A stretch of 64,000 nt of DNA, taken from the NCBI GenBank assembly GCA_014529385.2, contig CM043968.1, forward strand, positions 28,483,513 through 28,547,512, read 5' to 3'. Of this stretch, positions 10,091 to 20,619 are shown piece by piece. The notes under the pieces were generated by a model. That model saw only the letters and a list, made by a program, of their open reading frames with translations. It made no database searches and was not told where the DNA came from. The stretch's first letter is position 1. The number at the start of each line of letters is the position of its first letter. Position numbers and translations under genes: made by a program. This DNA is from Adiantum capillus-veneris. Lineage: Eukaryota; Streptophyta; Polypodiopsida; Polypodiales; Pteridaceae.

Positions 10091-10990
10091 TTGTTTTTGC
10101 TCGGTGTATGGATTTCCTTGCTAAAGAGATGTCAAATAAAAGGAAAAGTGTTGGCATCTAAAGAAGTTATGGGTGTGGAATGTGATTGCTCTAATTGCAT
10201 TACAGTTGAAGAAATTATAGACCAAAATACCATAGTTCCCGTGGTGGTTGTGACAAGGTCTAAGAAGAAAGGTCTTATCCAATGAAAAGATCAACAAGAG
10301 GTCATAAACATAGTCATTGACAGATTGAAGGAATTATCTCCATTGATGGAAGAAAAAGAGTAGGTACAAGAGGAAGGCTGTCATTTAGACTCAAAAATAT
10401 CAGTATCAACAGATAATCCTAAAAATACATTATTTAAAGAATTAATGTAGGCTTATGTGCAGATTCCACTAGATCAGTTGTTGAAGGTGGTATTCAATTT
10501 CAAAGAGCATATTTTTACAAAGTAGAAAGAGAATAAGGAAAAGGGTAATAAGAAGTGGGATGTAGCATATGTTGGAGCAAAGGAGGTCTCACTGGATGAA
10601 GTGGATTTTAAAATTTTAACCATTTGGGTAGAGTTTTTAGGGAGAATATTTTAGGAAGTACTTCGTGATGGGGGATCAAGATTAACATTATACAAGCATT
10701 TGTATACTATAAGATGGGAGCTCTTAAGCTAGCACTGCTCCATTTCAAGGCAAAATGATTGATCAAAGAAGGCTTTGACTAATGGGTATTCTGAAAGATA
10801 AATGATTGTGGTAGCATCTTTACCTTTAGAGTTAATTTAGTGGTACTAAAGATGGATTTTGACAAATGATGTTGTTGGGAAGAGCCTCGTTTAGAACAAA
10901 ATTGGGTTGAAGCAAAATTGGGGATCTAATGAGGTAAAACTTGAACAAGGGAATAAGAAAATTTATTACTCACGATCATCAGAGAAGTAA
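10091..10990 (+). pseudogene. Gag-protease remnant of an LTR retroelement
   Basis: The plus-strand translation, across several stops, reads VVVVTRSKKKGLI near 10245, RLKELSPLMEEKE near 10325, AYVQIPLDQLLKVVFNFKEH near 10455, KWDVAYVGAKEVSLDEVDFK near 10555, then VLRDGGSRL near 10660. DGGS in that context is the active-site block of the retropepsins that read 'VLVDGGSGVN'. MIVVASLPLEL (near 10805) and KQNWGSNEVKL (near 10915) resemble the rest of the protease and its downstream end. Stops occur throughout. No reverse transcriptase follows before the inverted duplication starts at 11.08 kb, so this is a fragment. Confidence 0.7.
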
Positions 10991-11166
10991 AGTTGCAACA
11001 AAGCACATAGACCTTTTTGGGAACAAGCTATTTAAGTTGAAGCTTTGAAAGAGGGTGACTCGTTTCCCAAAATCACGCTCGTTTCCCACAATCTCGGATC
11101 AAGAACTTCTCAAAACATGCCAGGTGCCTTTTCCAAAAACTTTCTCCCCTTAAAAAAAAAAGCTAA

Positions 11167-11450
11167 GGGCATGGTCACGCGAGGCTTAGTTATAAGTTAT
11201 TGATAACTATGCCAACTATGCACAGACAAAGCATTTAATGAATAACTAAGCCTCTTGCATGGTCACGCGAGGCTTAGTTATTCATTCATTCTCCCAACTA
11301 TGCCTTGAGCTTCACAACTATGCCAAATTTGGCATAGTTACAAAGGGTAGGCTTAGCAAGTCATTCAATGCTCTTTTTTGCATGTGACCAAGAATGAGGC
11401 TTAGTTATTTGTTCAAATAACTGATAACTAAGCCTCGCGTGACCATTGCC
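11167..11450 (+). mobile_element. 284-bp PIF/Harbinger-like MITE
   Basis: The termini are inverted repeats: GGGCATGGTCACGCGAGGC at the left, and on the reverse strand GGCAATGGTCACGCGAGGC at the right, extending about 28 bp with GGCTTAGTTAT. The element is flanked by TAA (11164-11166 and 11451-11453), the 3-bp target duplication typical of PIF/Harbinger and Tourist-like elements. The corresponding place in the right arm of the inverted duplication (about 15365-15370) lacks it. A third copy of the terminal repeat lies inside at 11257-11282. There is no coding capacity. Confidence 0.85.
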
Positions 11451-12722
11451 TAAGTTAAACTTTACTTGTATCCACTAAAGTTCATGGAACTAAATCCAAT
11501 ATTCAAAAGATACAAAAGAAAAGTCAATTCACCTTATACAAAAATTTGAACTTTCGCTACCCCTATTTTTGAATATCTAAATGTTTTGCTTCAATTTCCT
11601 AATATTCCTTTTGTTGATTTTTTGACTTTGAAAATTTGACTGCGAGTGTACGAAACATCATCGCCTCTTTATCTTTCATCTTTTTATATAACCATTTGTA
11701 ACTTCAATTCCAAATTCTCTCTCTTCAATTTTCCCAGTATGTCACCAAGTTCCTCATTTTCCTCCAAAAGCTCTATTTCTTTGTTTGGTAAAAATCCATG
11801 TGACAAAGTTTCAAATGGTTTAGAAAACATAGATTCCATCTATTCCTTCACAATCTTCCATACATTCTTGCTACTCTTTACCACCTATTCCTTCGTTACT
11901 TCGACTTTTGCATCAGTAAGCAATATCCCTTGCAAGGGATATTCATTTGCAATATCCCTCGCAAATCAATATCCTCATTCTCTAGCACTTACTTCTCCAT
12001 CAATTGTAAGGCTTATATCCTCCTCTTTAGAGCTTCATTTTAGCCAAAAGAATACTGTTTGTCTCCCCTAACGATATTAAATTTTCTACAGCAGAAAAGT
12101 TTGATTTCACTTTCCACTCCTCAAACTAATCCACACATTTTCTAGTCTTCAAAGCTTTCCTTTTTTTCGATTTCAATTTCATCTGAATTGCCTCCATCTC
12201 TGACTTACGTTCAACCTCCATCAGTTGTACTCTTTGTTCTAATTCAAATGAATTTTGTGATCTTCATAGCTCCATCTGCTGCTTTTGAATCAAGGCAACT
12301 TGATCTATTACATGTGCACCTAGTTTCATTACATACTCCATAGCCATACTTGATGTAATCAGAGACTCTAGCACATCCTCCCTTTGCTTCTTCTTTTCCT
12401 CTACTTCTATTATTAGCACTTCCCTTTCTATTTTATGCCATGTTTCCACAATCCTTTTAGCATTCTCTTTTTTGCATCAAAAAGAACTTTCTTTTTGCTT
12501 AAAAATGTGACTTCCAGTTTTGGTACTTCCTCTGTGCTCTTTGTCAAAGATAACATTAAACACATCATCTTCACCAACATCCACCTGTTTCATCTGCCCC
12601 CTTTGTGCCTATGCACTGCCAGGTCCTCTTTGCACTAGTTTGGAAAATGTCTTCTTTTGACTCCCCACTGCTAGTTTTGGTGGTGCTGACTTGGACCCTT
12701 GCTTCTCTAAATTATGCTCCTC

Positions 12723-13607
12723 CCGAGTTGCATTTATACGGTCGTATAATGAAAATTATATGTATAATATGGTATTATACAATGTATTCCCAAATAATGC
12801 CAAATAAGACGTATAATCGGCCATATAATTCTAAATTCTAAATTTGAGTATTTAAAAACCATAAACATTAATTTATATCCCGTGCAGGTGCATACTTACG
12901 TAAAGTTTCTAGTCTCTCAAGCAAAAACTCTAAGCCTATAATTTTTACATTAAAAGTATTAGCTTTGCTTTTTGCAATAACGTTTGAAATAAACATTAAA
13001 CAAATGATTATTGCCGGTGTGAGTAAACATGTTTACTCTAGCACAAAGGCAAATAATGTTAATTTATGATATATATCCATATTCGAGTGTGAGTATATAC
13101 TCCAACACATTGATAGATGGCTTAAAATCATAATCTTCTCCTCTTTAAGTGTGAGAAAACTCGAACACAAAAAGAGTGAAGTTCTAATTTTTAAAGTTAT
13201 TCAATTTAAAAATTTAAAAAAATATATACTACAAATTTTAATTCTAAAAAATAAAATATAAAATTTACAATTGCAGTTTATAATTAACCTAAATATTCAT
13301 TTTTAAAAAAAAATTATTTTAAAATTTCTAATGGAAAGAGAGAGAGGACCACTCTTTCAAAATAAAATAGTATTTGTTTGTGTCAAATGGTGCTGGGAGA
13401 GCACACAATGACGCTTTATTACTAGGAATCCTTCGATCGAAGTTTTCTTTGATTGAAGAAAACTTTGATCAAAGTGCAGAGAAATAATAGGGAGGCCGAT
13501 TTCAGTGACATGTCACCGTATTATACAGTCGTGTTTTGGGCCAAACATATTATACGATCATTAAACGTGTATAATACATTTAATTGTTTTTGTATAATGC
13601 AACTTAG
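12723..13607 (+). mobile_element. 885-bp non-autonomous hAT-like element
   Basis: The ends are inverted repeats, CCGAGTTGCAT at the left and CTAAGTTGCAT (reverse strand) at the right, each followed by a TATAC-rich subterminal region with many (C/G)GTATAAT motifs. Flanks are an exact 8-bp duplication TGCTCCTC (12715-12722, 13608-13615). The right arm of the inverted duplication at about 14510-14520 carries the same sequence without the insert. 8-bp duplications are the rule for hAT. The same terminus occurs at 31979 beside a hAT transposase remnant. There is no ORF of note inside. Confidence 0.85.
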
Positions 13608-13837
13608 TGCTCCTCTGCATCAGTTATCTGCAATGGTAAAGGAATCAATCAATGATAAAACAAAGCTTGGAGATATGGACCAATCTTGCATTTATTTACT
13701 GATTTTCTTTTATCTTTTAACTCAATATCTTCCATCAACTTCTCATAAAGGTATCCTGCCCAATTAATAGAAAAACCCTTTTAAGTTGGTGCTCCGAGAG
13801 GTTCATGTTCCTCTTTGGACAAATAATCAAACTTTAT

Positions 13838-14170
13838 TAATAAGCACATTCTCTCTATGTACCATCTAAGTTGAGCTATCATAAACACATTAATTCCTTT
13901 CAATTGATAATATGCTCCAACTTCTCTTCTCATTTCTATACGAGAAATCACTTCAACCCTACAGCTATTGAGTCTCAATTTAAACACAGATGCACATGAC
14001 CAAAGTTGATTAAGCACATTCTCTCCATGTATAATCTGAGTTGAGCTCTTAAGAACACGTCCCTTCCTTTCAATTGATAAAATAATACATGTTTGTTTTT
14101 GGAGCTCCAAATTCCCTTCTCATTTTTGTATGATAAATCACTTCAACCCTGCAACTAATGAGTCTCAATT
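13838..14170 (+). repeat. Two direct copies of a 140-160-bp sequence at the centre of the inverted duplication
   Basis: Copy A (13838-13980) and copy B (14008-14170) share TAAGCACATTCTCTC at the start and CACTTCAACCCT plus GAGTCTCAATT at the end. A third, inverted copy of the first half lies at 14221-14310. The minus-strand ORF 13781-14110 spans both and is probably a chance product of the repeat. Confidence 0.7.
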
Positions 14171-14220
14171 CCTCCCATGAACCTCAAGCTCCTCTTTTGT
14201 GTCATAGCACTCAACGCTAT

Positions 14221-15462
14221 TATTATCAATTGAAAGGAAGTGTTGTGTTTAGGAGAGCTCAACTCAAATAATACATGGAGAGAATGTGATTATTGATCAA
14301 GTTTGATTATATGTCCAAGGAGACATATGGACCTCTCAAAGCAGTAGTTGAAGAGGGTTTTCCTGTTAATTGTGCAGGGTACCTTTATGAGAAGCTAAGG
14401 GCAGACATTGAGTTCAAAGATAAAAGAAAATCAATAAACATATGTAGAATTGGTCCATATCTCTCATGTTTATTTTCTCTTTCATTGATTCCATTACCAT
14501 TGCATATAATTGATGTAGAAGAGCAAAATTAGAGAAAAAAGAGTCCAAGTAAGGAACACCAAAACTAGCAGTGGTGGGGAATCAAAAGAAGACAAAAATG
14601 AAGTTCTGAAGAGGAGGATAGAACCCTTACAACTGAAGGAGAAGTAGGTGCTAGAGAACGAGGATATTGATTTGCAAAAATTATTGCTTGTTGATGTAGA
14701 AGTAGAAGTAATGAAGGAACGAGTGGTAAAGACTGGCAGGAATGTATGGCAGATTTTGAAGGAAAAGATAGAAGCTATGGTTTCTAGACCCTTTGGAACT
14801 TTTTCATATGGATTTTTACCAAAAGAAAAAATGGATCTTTTGAAGGAAAAAGAGGAACTTGGTGACATGTTGAGAAATCTAAAGAGAGAGAAATTGGAAT
14901 TGAAGTTACAGCTAGATATGATGAAGGAAAAGACATTAAGAAAGAGGTTATGATATATTATACTCATGAATTCAAATTCTCAAAATAAAAAATTCACCAA
15001 AAGGAATATCAAGAAATTGAATGAGAACATTCAAATGTTCAAAAAACAAGGGCAACAAAGAATGAGTAGAAGGAGAAGGTTGTGAAGTAACAGCAATGCA
15101 GAGGATGTGAGGTGTGTTGTGAAAAATCAGAATTGACTTGAGAGAAAAAGAAGGAAACAGATGACAAATGTGATGTGGAAATGAAGGATGATGAAGCTGG
15201 CAATCAGAAAGAGATAGTCAAGAGGATGAGGAAGAGAAGAATGATAAAGAGAAATTTCAAATTCTTGTGTAATAATTTATATTGTGGGCATGAAAGTGAG
15301 TTGAATTTTCTTGTATAGCTCTGAATCTTGGACTCAATTCCAGCCACTTCAGTGGTGGGTACAAGTAAAGTTATAAAAAAAAACACAAGAAAAAGTTTTG
15401 TAAAAGGCACTTGACTTGTTTTGAGAAGCTTCGATCATGGATTGTGGGAAACAAGTTTGATT
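14221..15462 (+). repeat. Right arm of the inverted duplication
   Basis: It matches the reverse complement of 11079-14092 in the blocks listed there. It lacks both transposon insertions, so it serves as the empty-site reference for each. It is also shorter by some 400 bp corresponding to part of 12080-12640. Outside 15462 similarity stops. Confidence 0.8.
14293..14953 (+). pseudogene. Remnant of an unidentified coiled-coil-like ORF
   Basis: Plus-strand frames at 14293-14532 and 14648-14953 carry KFDYMSKETYGPL, GYLYEKLRADIEFKDKRKS and a long lysine/glutamate/leucine-rich segment (LLKEKEELGDMLRNLKREK near 14838-14895) likely to form a coiled coil. The minus strand of the left arm encodes the related KFDYLSKEEHEPL, and 12264-12449 (minus) encodes another coil-like stretch. 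Stops break both copies. I do not recognise the family; it could be a gag-like or plant nuclear protein remnant. Confidence 0.4.
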
Positions 15463-18454
15463 TAGCAATTGAAGTTGCAATTGCTATATTCAATGTGTAT
15501 GTATCCAACGCTTATGCCAAGATACGATATCTTGGTCTTCAAAGGGTCTTTTTGGCCCAAACTTGAAATATAGGATACACTCATCTACACGTCCATCAAA
15601 TCACCTATCCCCACTATGAAGAGGTATACGGATCCCGATCCATGTTTTTTCAGATATGTGAAATCTGACTTTGTTTCACAATGATGAGTTAAGTCTTCTT
15701 GGCAAGTTTGTGTTCAATTTGGATCTCTTTTCCTTGTATAAAATGCCAGTATTCTACAACAGACTTGGAAAGTCCAAGTTAGCCAATGCACTTTTACTTG
15801 TCCAAATCAAATATGAAATTCCAATGGACTCCTTATGACTAAACCTAATTGTGGTATCAACCTTATCTCTGTTAGATGACATTCTTGGATTGCGATCCAA
15901 CGTTTGCAAGATTTTAAGTTACCCACTATGTATAGACACCAATGGAGATATCTGTGTTGCAATATCTTACATTTTTTGGAGTACTTGAATTGCAATTCAT
16001 GTTTTGCAACAGTTGGACTTCACACTTTGGCAACAACTAGAAGATGTTATCAAAAGACTATTCCCCAAAATAGTGGTGGATTTGGATGCCAAAATTTCAT
16101 TTTCTATTGTATTTTGCAATTTCCAAACTGTTTTCCCAGCTTTCTTGTTTTGAATAGGATTTCAGAATCTTTTGAATTCAAAAAGTTGGTTCTAATCTAA
16201 GCAGACCCCGGTGTTTTAGTGTGCACTCAATTTTTAACTTTCTAGTCGAAGCTACATGAATCACAATTCATGTTCCTCCTCATGTTTCTTTCATGGCATA
16301 CTCTATATCTACAAGCTATGTCCACAACATGCTACCAATTTGGATTTGTTTGATGGGTCAAATCTCAGTTCTTTGGTATGCATTGCGGTTTTTTGTTCCT
16401 CCGCATGTTTTTGGAACGTTCTTTTTGAATTTTTTCTTTTTTTTTGACAACCAGTTGCTTAGGTAGGTTTCTTCATGTTGTCTCTCTAGAGTGGTAATCT
16501 TTCTAACCAAAAATTACTCCAAGATACATGAATCGAGATTCATATTTGGAATGAACTGACTTCAAGAATTATACCACTTGTAGGGAGGTCATCTGCAATT
16601 GATTGCAACAAAATGTTTTTGATTTGGACACCTTGTGTTTTGCCTTATGATTCTTACTTTGGAGAGTTTTCCATTTTCTTTGGTTTGGTATGGTTTCACG
16701 AATCTTTTTTTACCATATTTTTAGAGTTGGTGTTTGCAAGTGGTAAGGCTTCAGGATGTGCAAAAAAATTTCAATTTTTGCTCTGAGATACATGAATACT
16801 ATCCAACTATTTTCACATAATAAGACCAAATTTATCAATTATGTTTCTCATGGTATATGGAAGCTAACTTCATCAACTAGCTGTGATTTGTATTTTATTT
16901 CTCCTATTTTTTAGCACTTCTTTAGATTTCAAAGACTTGGTCTTTTCATCCAAAATATGATTTTTGTCTAAGTTTTCTCTGACTTCTGCACCCCAAGTGA
17001 TGGTGTTTTGACTATTTGACCTACTCCTAATAAAATGCAATTAAATGAACAAAACTTGAAAAAACAACTAATGGGTGAAATCCACAACACTCTAAAAGCA
17101 ATGACAAAATTGGAAACTTAAATGTTTTGTTTTACCTTCAATCACGTCACTCTTTGCTACAAAAATAAAAAAGCTAGCTAGTCCTCGACTCCTAAATTCT
17201 GCGACAAAACCACATTTTTCCACTATATTGCTTAATGAAATGGAATGGGTTTTTAAAGATGACTATGTGTCACTAACATACACTATATGTGAATACTCAA
17301 AGAAGCAACTTTCAGTTTGTCAAATCCACGGAATGAACCTACGTGGGAAGATGCACAAGAGCAATGACCAATCAACACTCAACAATCGGTCTCGTCGAGC
17401 ATACAATCAATCCTCACACCAACTAGTCACTCACTGGTTTCTCAACACAACGAGCTCAAAATGCTACGAAACTTTAGAAGACTATCGACAAAGGCTAATA
17501 GAACATATCTAGACGCTAAAAACTTGATTCTGAGGGGTGCACAAATCGTCATTCCTAGACAGTCAGGTCAGCAAAAAGTGAAGTAGTCTGACAACACCTT
17601 GCAAGGTTTAAGAACATCCTTCTACCAAAAGATTAGCATTTATACTTGAAAATATCAATAAAACAATAAATTAACGATCACAAACCGTAATCCCGAACCT
17701 CCACAAGACTAGCAATAAATACCCTCGAATGAAAGAGCAAGAGACAAAAAACACAATGTACTTAGCGGAACTTCAATTGGATTATCGAGAAGCAAAATAT
17801 ATCGATTTACAAAGTAGCCTTGCTCTCTTCTCTACTTGCACATGAGTTCTTTCCAAAGCTTCTTAAAAGTGACTTTTAATACGCCTAAGGCTTCTTAAAA
17901 ATGACTCTAAGCTTAGTTTCCATGGGCATTATACATTTACAACAAAAGTAAGTGGGACAATCTACATCGCATTCAGGTGAGCTTCGCCCCATATTTACAA
18001 TCTCTAAAATCCAAATAGAATTACAAATGAAGACTTCAACAAAAAATTGGCTAGAAAGGGTATCCATAGTCGGCATCCTCAAACAATGCCCATTAGCATG
18101 CATGTCATGCCACATCAATTTGTCAATATGAACACGCGTTCTATTGATCCTAAACTACATGTTGGCACTTTCAGCTACTCATAAAGTAAATAATGACACA
18201 ACTACGAGTTGTATCATTACTGATAAAAACAAAAAGGGCCTTTACACCTTAAGTTGTTCTTTAAAGAAAGCCTGCATCATCAAATATGCATAAGCTAAAA
18301 AGTGACCACTTACCTTCGATTATAGATAAAAAGGGCACACTAGCTTACACTTGTGAGTTAGGGCCTGCAAATATTCTTTGCTTTGCCTGGCCAAAAAAAA
18401 TGACAGGCAACAAAAGCAGTTCAGGGGTATCCGGGTTTATAAGCTAAGTTCATC
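15463..18454. other. About 3 kb without a recognisable gene
   Basis: AT-rich sequence with short ORFs (15904-16200, 17228-17512 plus; 17885-18118 minus), none with a domain I recognise. Several stretches, for example 17640-17880, read like decayed LTR sequence, but I could not find a second copy. Confidence 0.4.
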
Positions 18455-18472
18455 CCCCCCCCCCCCCCCCCC
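18455..18472 (+). repeat. C18 homopolymer
   Basis: Eighteen consecutive C, about 200 bp downstream of the PPR stop codon. On the minus (transcribed) strand this is a G run. Confidence 0.95.
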
Positions 18473-18668
18473 TTCCCCCTTCTTCACGAAATATCAACCT
18501 ATCATTCCATCATGCCCTTGATGCTTGCATGAATGTGACAAAGCACTTGAGTCCATTCTTTCTTTGTAATCAAAATGGCAATTCTCGCTCGTAAAAGCAC
18601 CATTGGCCAACAAGTGTACTATACACATTTTTTGGAAAGGGAAGATTTACAAAATTCTGTATCGGCAC

Positions 18669-20072
18669 CTACTCATTATCACTTGCTTGTGAATTCACTT
18701 CTTCCAATACATTGGAGTCACAAACATTCTGTAAGATTGTAAAAGTCGATTTATTAGGTTTAATGCCTTGTTCTTGCATGAGACGAAAGAGTCTCTTTGC
18801 TTCTTGGCAACACTGAGCTTGTGCATATCCAGCGATCATTGTATTGAAAATGGTTACATCTCGACAGCGCAGACTGTCAAAAAATTGACGGGCCTCTTTA
18901 AGGGCCGCACACTTGATAAACATATCAAGCATACTGTTCAATAAAGTGATGTTGGCTCTGACTTTGTTATTTCTAAAATAAGAGTAAACTTCTTTGCTCC
19001 TCCCTAAATCCCTTAGATTGGTGCATACATCTATCATGATGGAAATTGTAACTCTATCTGGTTTTATAACTTGCTGCTTCAATCTATCAAAAAACTTCAA
19101 GGCGTACTTGTAACGGGCATGGTGCATACATGCTCCAAGCATTGCATTCCAGGAGGTGATATCCTTTCTCAGAATGCCGCTGAAAACACGGCGAGCTCCT
19201 TGTATGCTTCCGCATCTTGAATACATAGTGATAAGCATAGTAGTTAGCAATGCATCAAAACCTAGCCCAGAAGCCTTGATGTGCTGATGGATGTCTCTCC
19301 CAACGTCCAGGATCCCTAAATTGGCACAAGATTGAAGGATGTTCACAAATGCAGTTTTGTCCGGTCTTACTCTTGCTTCGACCATTTGTTGAAAAAATGA
19401 GATGGCCTTATCATCAAGTTTATGATCGACATAACCCACAATAAGCGCTGTCCATGACTCTTCATTTCGCTCTTCCATACCTGCAAAGACTCTTTCGGCG
19501 AGCTGCAAGCCATGGCACTTACAGTACATTTTCAAGACTTCATTTTGCACCATCAAGCTTCTTTCATGCCCATTTGTGACTATGTAATCGTGTATCTGCA
19601 GGCCATCTTTCAGAGCAAGCAAGTCCGTGCAGGCATTGAGGGCACACACAATTGATGCTCCATTTGCTCTGACACGTTCCTGCAACATTGTGTAAAACAT
19701 TTGAAGTGCTTGATCATGCTGTCTTTCATGTACGTAAGCAGCTATCAGAGCAGTCCATGCATCAGATGTCCTACAAACCATACTCTTTAGGGCATGATGA
19801 GCCTCAGAAAAGCACCCACAGTTGGCATACATGGAGACGAGAAGGGACCAGGTGTGACCATTAGGTTTCAAGCCATGCTTTACCATGTGGGAATGAACCT
19901 GCTTGCCCTGTGCCAGAGCTTTGAGTGTGGAGCAAGCCTGCAAGAGGCGAATGTAAGTGTTTTGCTGATCCGTCCAAGGCTCTGGCGAGCGAAGAAGGCG
20001 GATGATTGCGTAGAGTCTCGTCTCTGTGTACTTTCTCCTGCGTGAGATGGGCTGCAGGTCTAGCAGAAGCAT
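18669..20072 (-). CDS. Pentatricopeptide repeat protein, PLS class, without E/DYW domain
   Basis: A 467-residue intronless ORF, the only clearly intact gene in the window. It is built almost wholly of about 12 PPR motifs in P-L-S order: L near residues 37-71, S 73-103, P 104-138, then repeating L/S/P to about 441. Landmarks are LLQACSTLKALAQGKQVH (43-60), LLVSMYANCG (77-86), ITMYSRCGSIQGARRVF (281-297), and WNAMLGACM (308-316). PLS PPR proteins bind organellar RNA in a sequence-specific way, often in RNA editing. This one stops a partial motif after the last P repeat and has no E1/E2 or DYW deaminase, so it could act with a separate deaminase or be C-terminally truncated. The N-terminus (RRRK near 11-14) is basic, but I cannot settle plastid versus mitochondrial targeting. 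The start at 20072 is the first in-frame ATG. The same first eight codons are duplicated at about 22070-22095. Confidence 0.9.
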   Translation of the reverse strand: MLLLDLQPISRRRKYTETRLYAIIRLLRSPEPWTDQQNTYIRLLQACSTLKALAQGKQVHSHMVKHGLKPNGHTWSLLVSMYANCGCFSEAHHALKSMVCRTSDAWTALIAAYVHERQHDQALQMFYTMLQERVRANGASIVCALNACTDLLALKDGLQIHDYIVTNGHERSLMVQNEVLKMYCKCHGLQLAERVFAGMEERNEESWTALIVGYVDHKLDDKAISFFQQMVEARVRPDKTAFVNILQSCANLGILDVGRDIHQHIKASGLGFDALLTTMLITMYSRCGSIQGARRVFSGILRKDITSWNAMLGACMHHARYKYALKFFDRLKQQVIKPDRVTISIMIDVCTNLRDLGRSKEVYSYFRNNKVRANITLLNSMLDMFIKCAALKEARQFFDSLRCRDVTIFNTMIAGYAQAQCCQEAKRLFRLMQEQGIKPNKSTFTILQNVCDSNVLEEVNSQASDNE

Positions 20073-20370
20073 AGCTTAGTAAGAATGCGTACATGGCTTG
20101 TCTTCACGGCTCTGCCTCTCTACTGCCCACTAGTTCCTTTACTTGTGCTCATTCTGCATGCCCGCTACAGGGGCCTGCTGATCGAAAGCAAGTAGGAAAG
20201 CTCCAGCCGGCCAGCCAGCATCTCTCAGGGACGTCTGCTGATGTGGCACGCCTTTTCAATGGCCGGCGACCGGTTTGCTGCCTTACAAAATTCATGGCCC
20301 ACAACTTCCAGCCGGCTTCTCCCTCCACGTGTCTTGTTATGCTCAAGCTTCTAGCCAACCAGCGATGTGC

Positions 20371-20416
<46 letters not shown>
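20371..20416 (+). repeat. (CT)n(CA)n microsatellite
   Basis: About 11 CT units followed by about 12 CA units, 300 bp upstream of the PPR start codon. Confidence 0.95.
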
Positions 20417-20423
<7 letters not shown>

Positions 20424-20530
20424 TGCCATTTCCCTCTTGAATAACAGATCTCGACTTCAACTCTCCTCGTCACATAGATCTTTAAGGTCTCTTGGGATAC
20501 TTTCCTACAACTTTAAAATTCTCTTCTTCT
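20424..20530 (+). repeat. Dispersed repeat copy (about 105 bp, ending in a CTT/CT tract)
   Basis: The block contains TTGAATAACAG, then TTCAACTC, then TAAGGTCTCTTGGGATA and CCTACAAC. It recurs at 22579-22690 (through the segmental duplication) and independently at 50048-50146, with the second half also at 45581-45640. Each copy runs into a (CTT)n/(CT)n tract. It may be a SINE-like element whose tail is the pyrimidine tract, but no RNA polymerase III promoter boxes are convincing. Confidence 0.6.
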
Positions 20531-20560
20531 TCCTCCTCTTCTTCTTCTTCTTCTTCTTCT

Positions 20561-20616
<56 letters not shown>
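20521..20616 (+). repeat. (CTT)n(CT)n microsatellite
   Basis: About 14 CTT-type units followed by about 26 CT units. Confidence 0.95.

Positions 20617-20619
<3 letters not shown>

Larger units (their letters stand above)
11079..14092 (+). repeat. Left arm of a large imperfect inverted duplication
   Basis: Read in reverse complement, this arm matches 14221-15462 in blocks: 11085-11130 with about 15405-15455 (outer end), 11453-11500 with 15335-15380, 11646-12071 with about 14640-14967, 12650-12714 with 14515-14585, 13608-13770 with 14360-14516, and 13790-13920 with 14221-14345. Two transposable elements (11167-11450, 12723-13607) interrupt this arm but not the other. Plus-strand ORFs such as 11646-12071 are the complement of a lysine/glutamate-rich coding frame and are not genes. 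Confidence 0.8.

Noticed and set aside
11646-12071. 141-codon serine/phenylalanine-rich ORF on plus (and its counterpart 14494-14967 on minus)
   Set aside because: Both are the antisense of lysine/glutamate-rich coding sequence in the inverted arms; the opposite strand is the likelier coding one.
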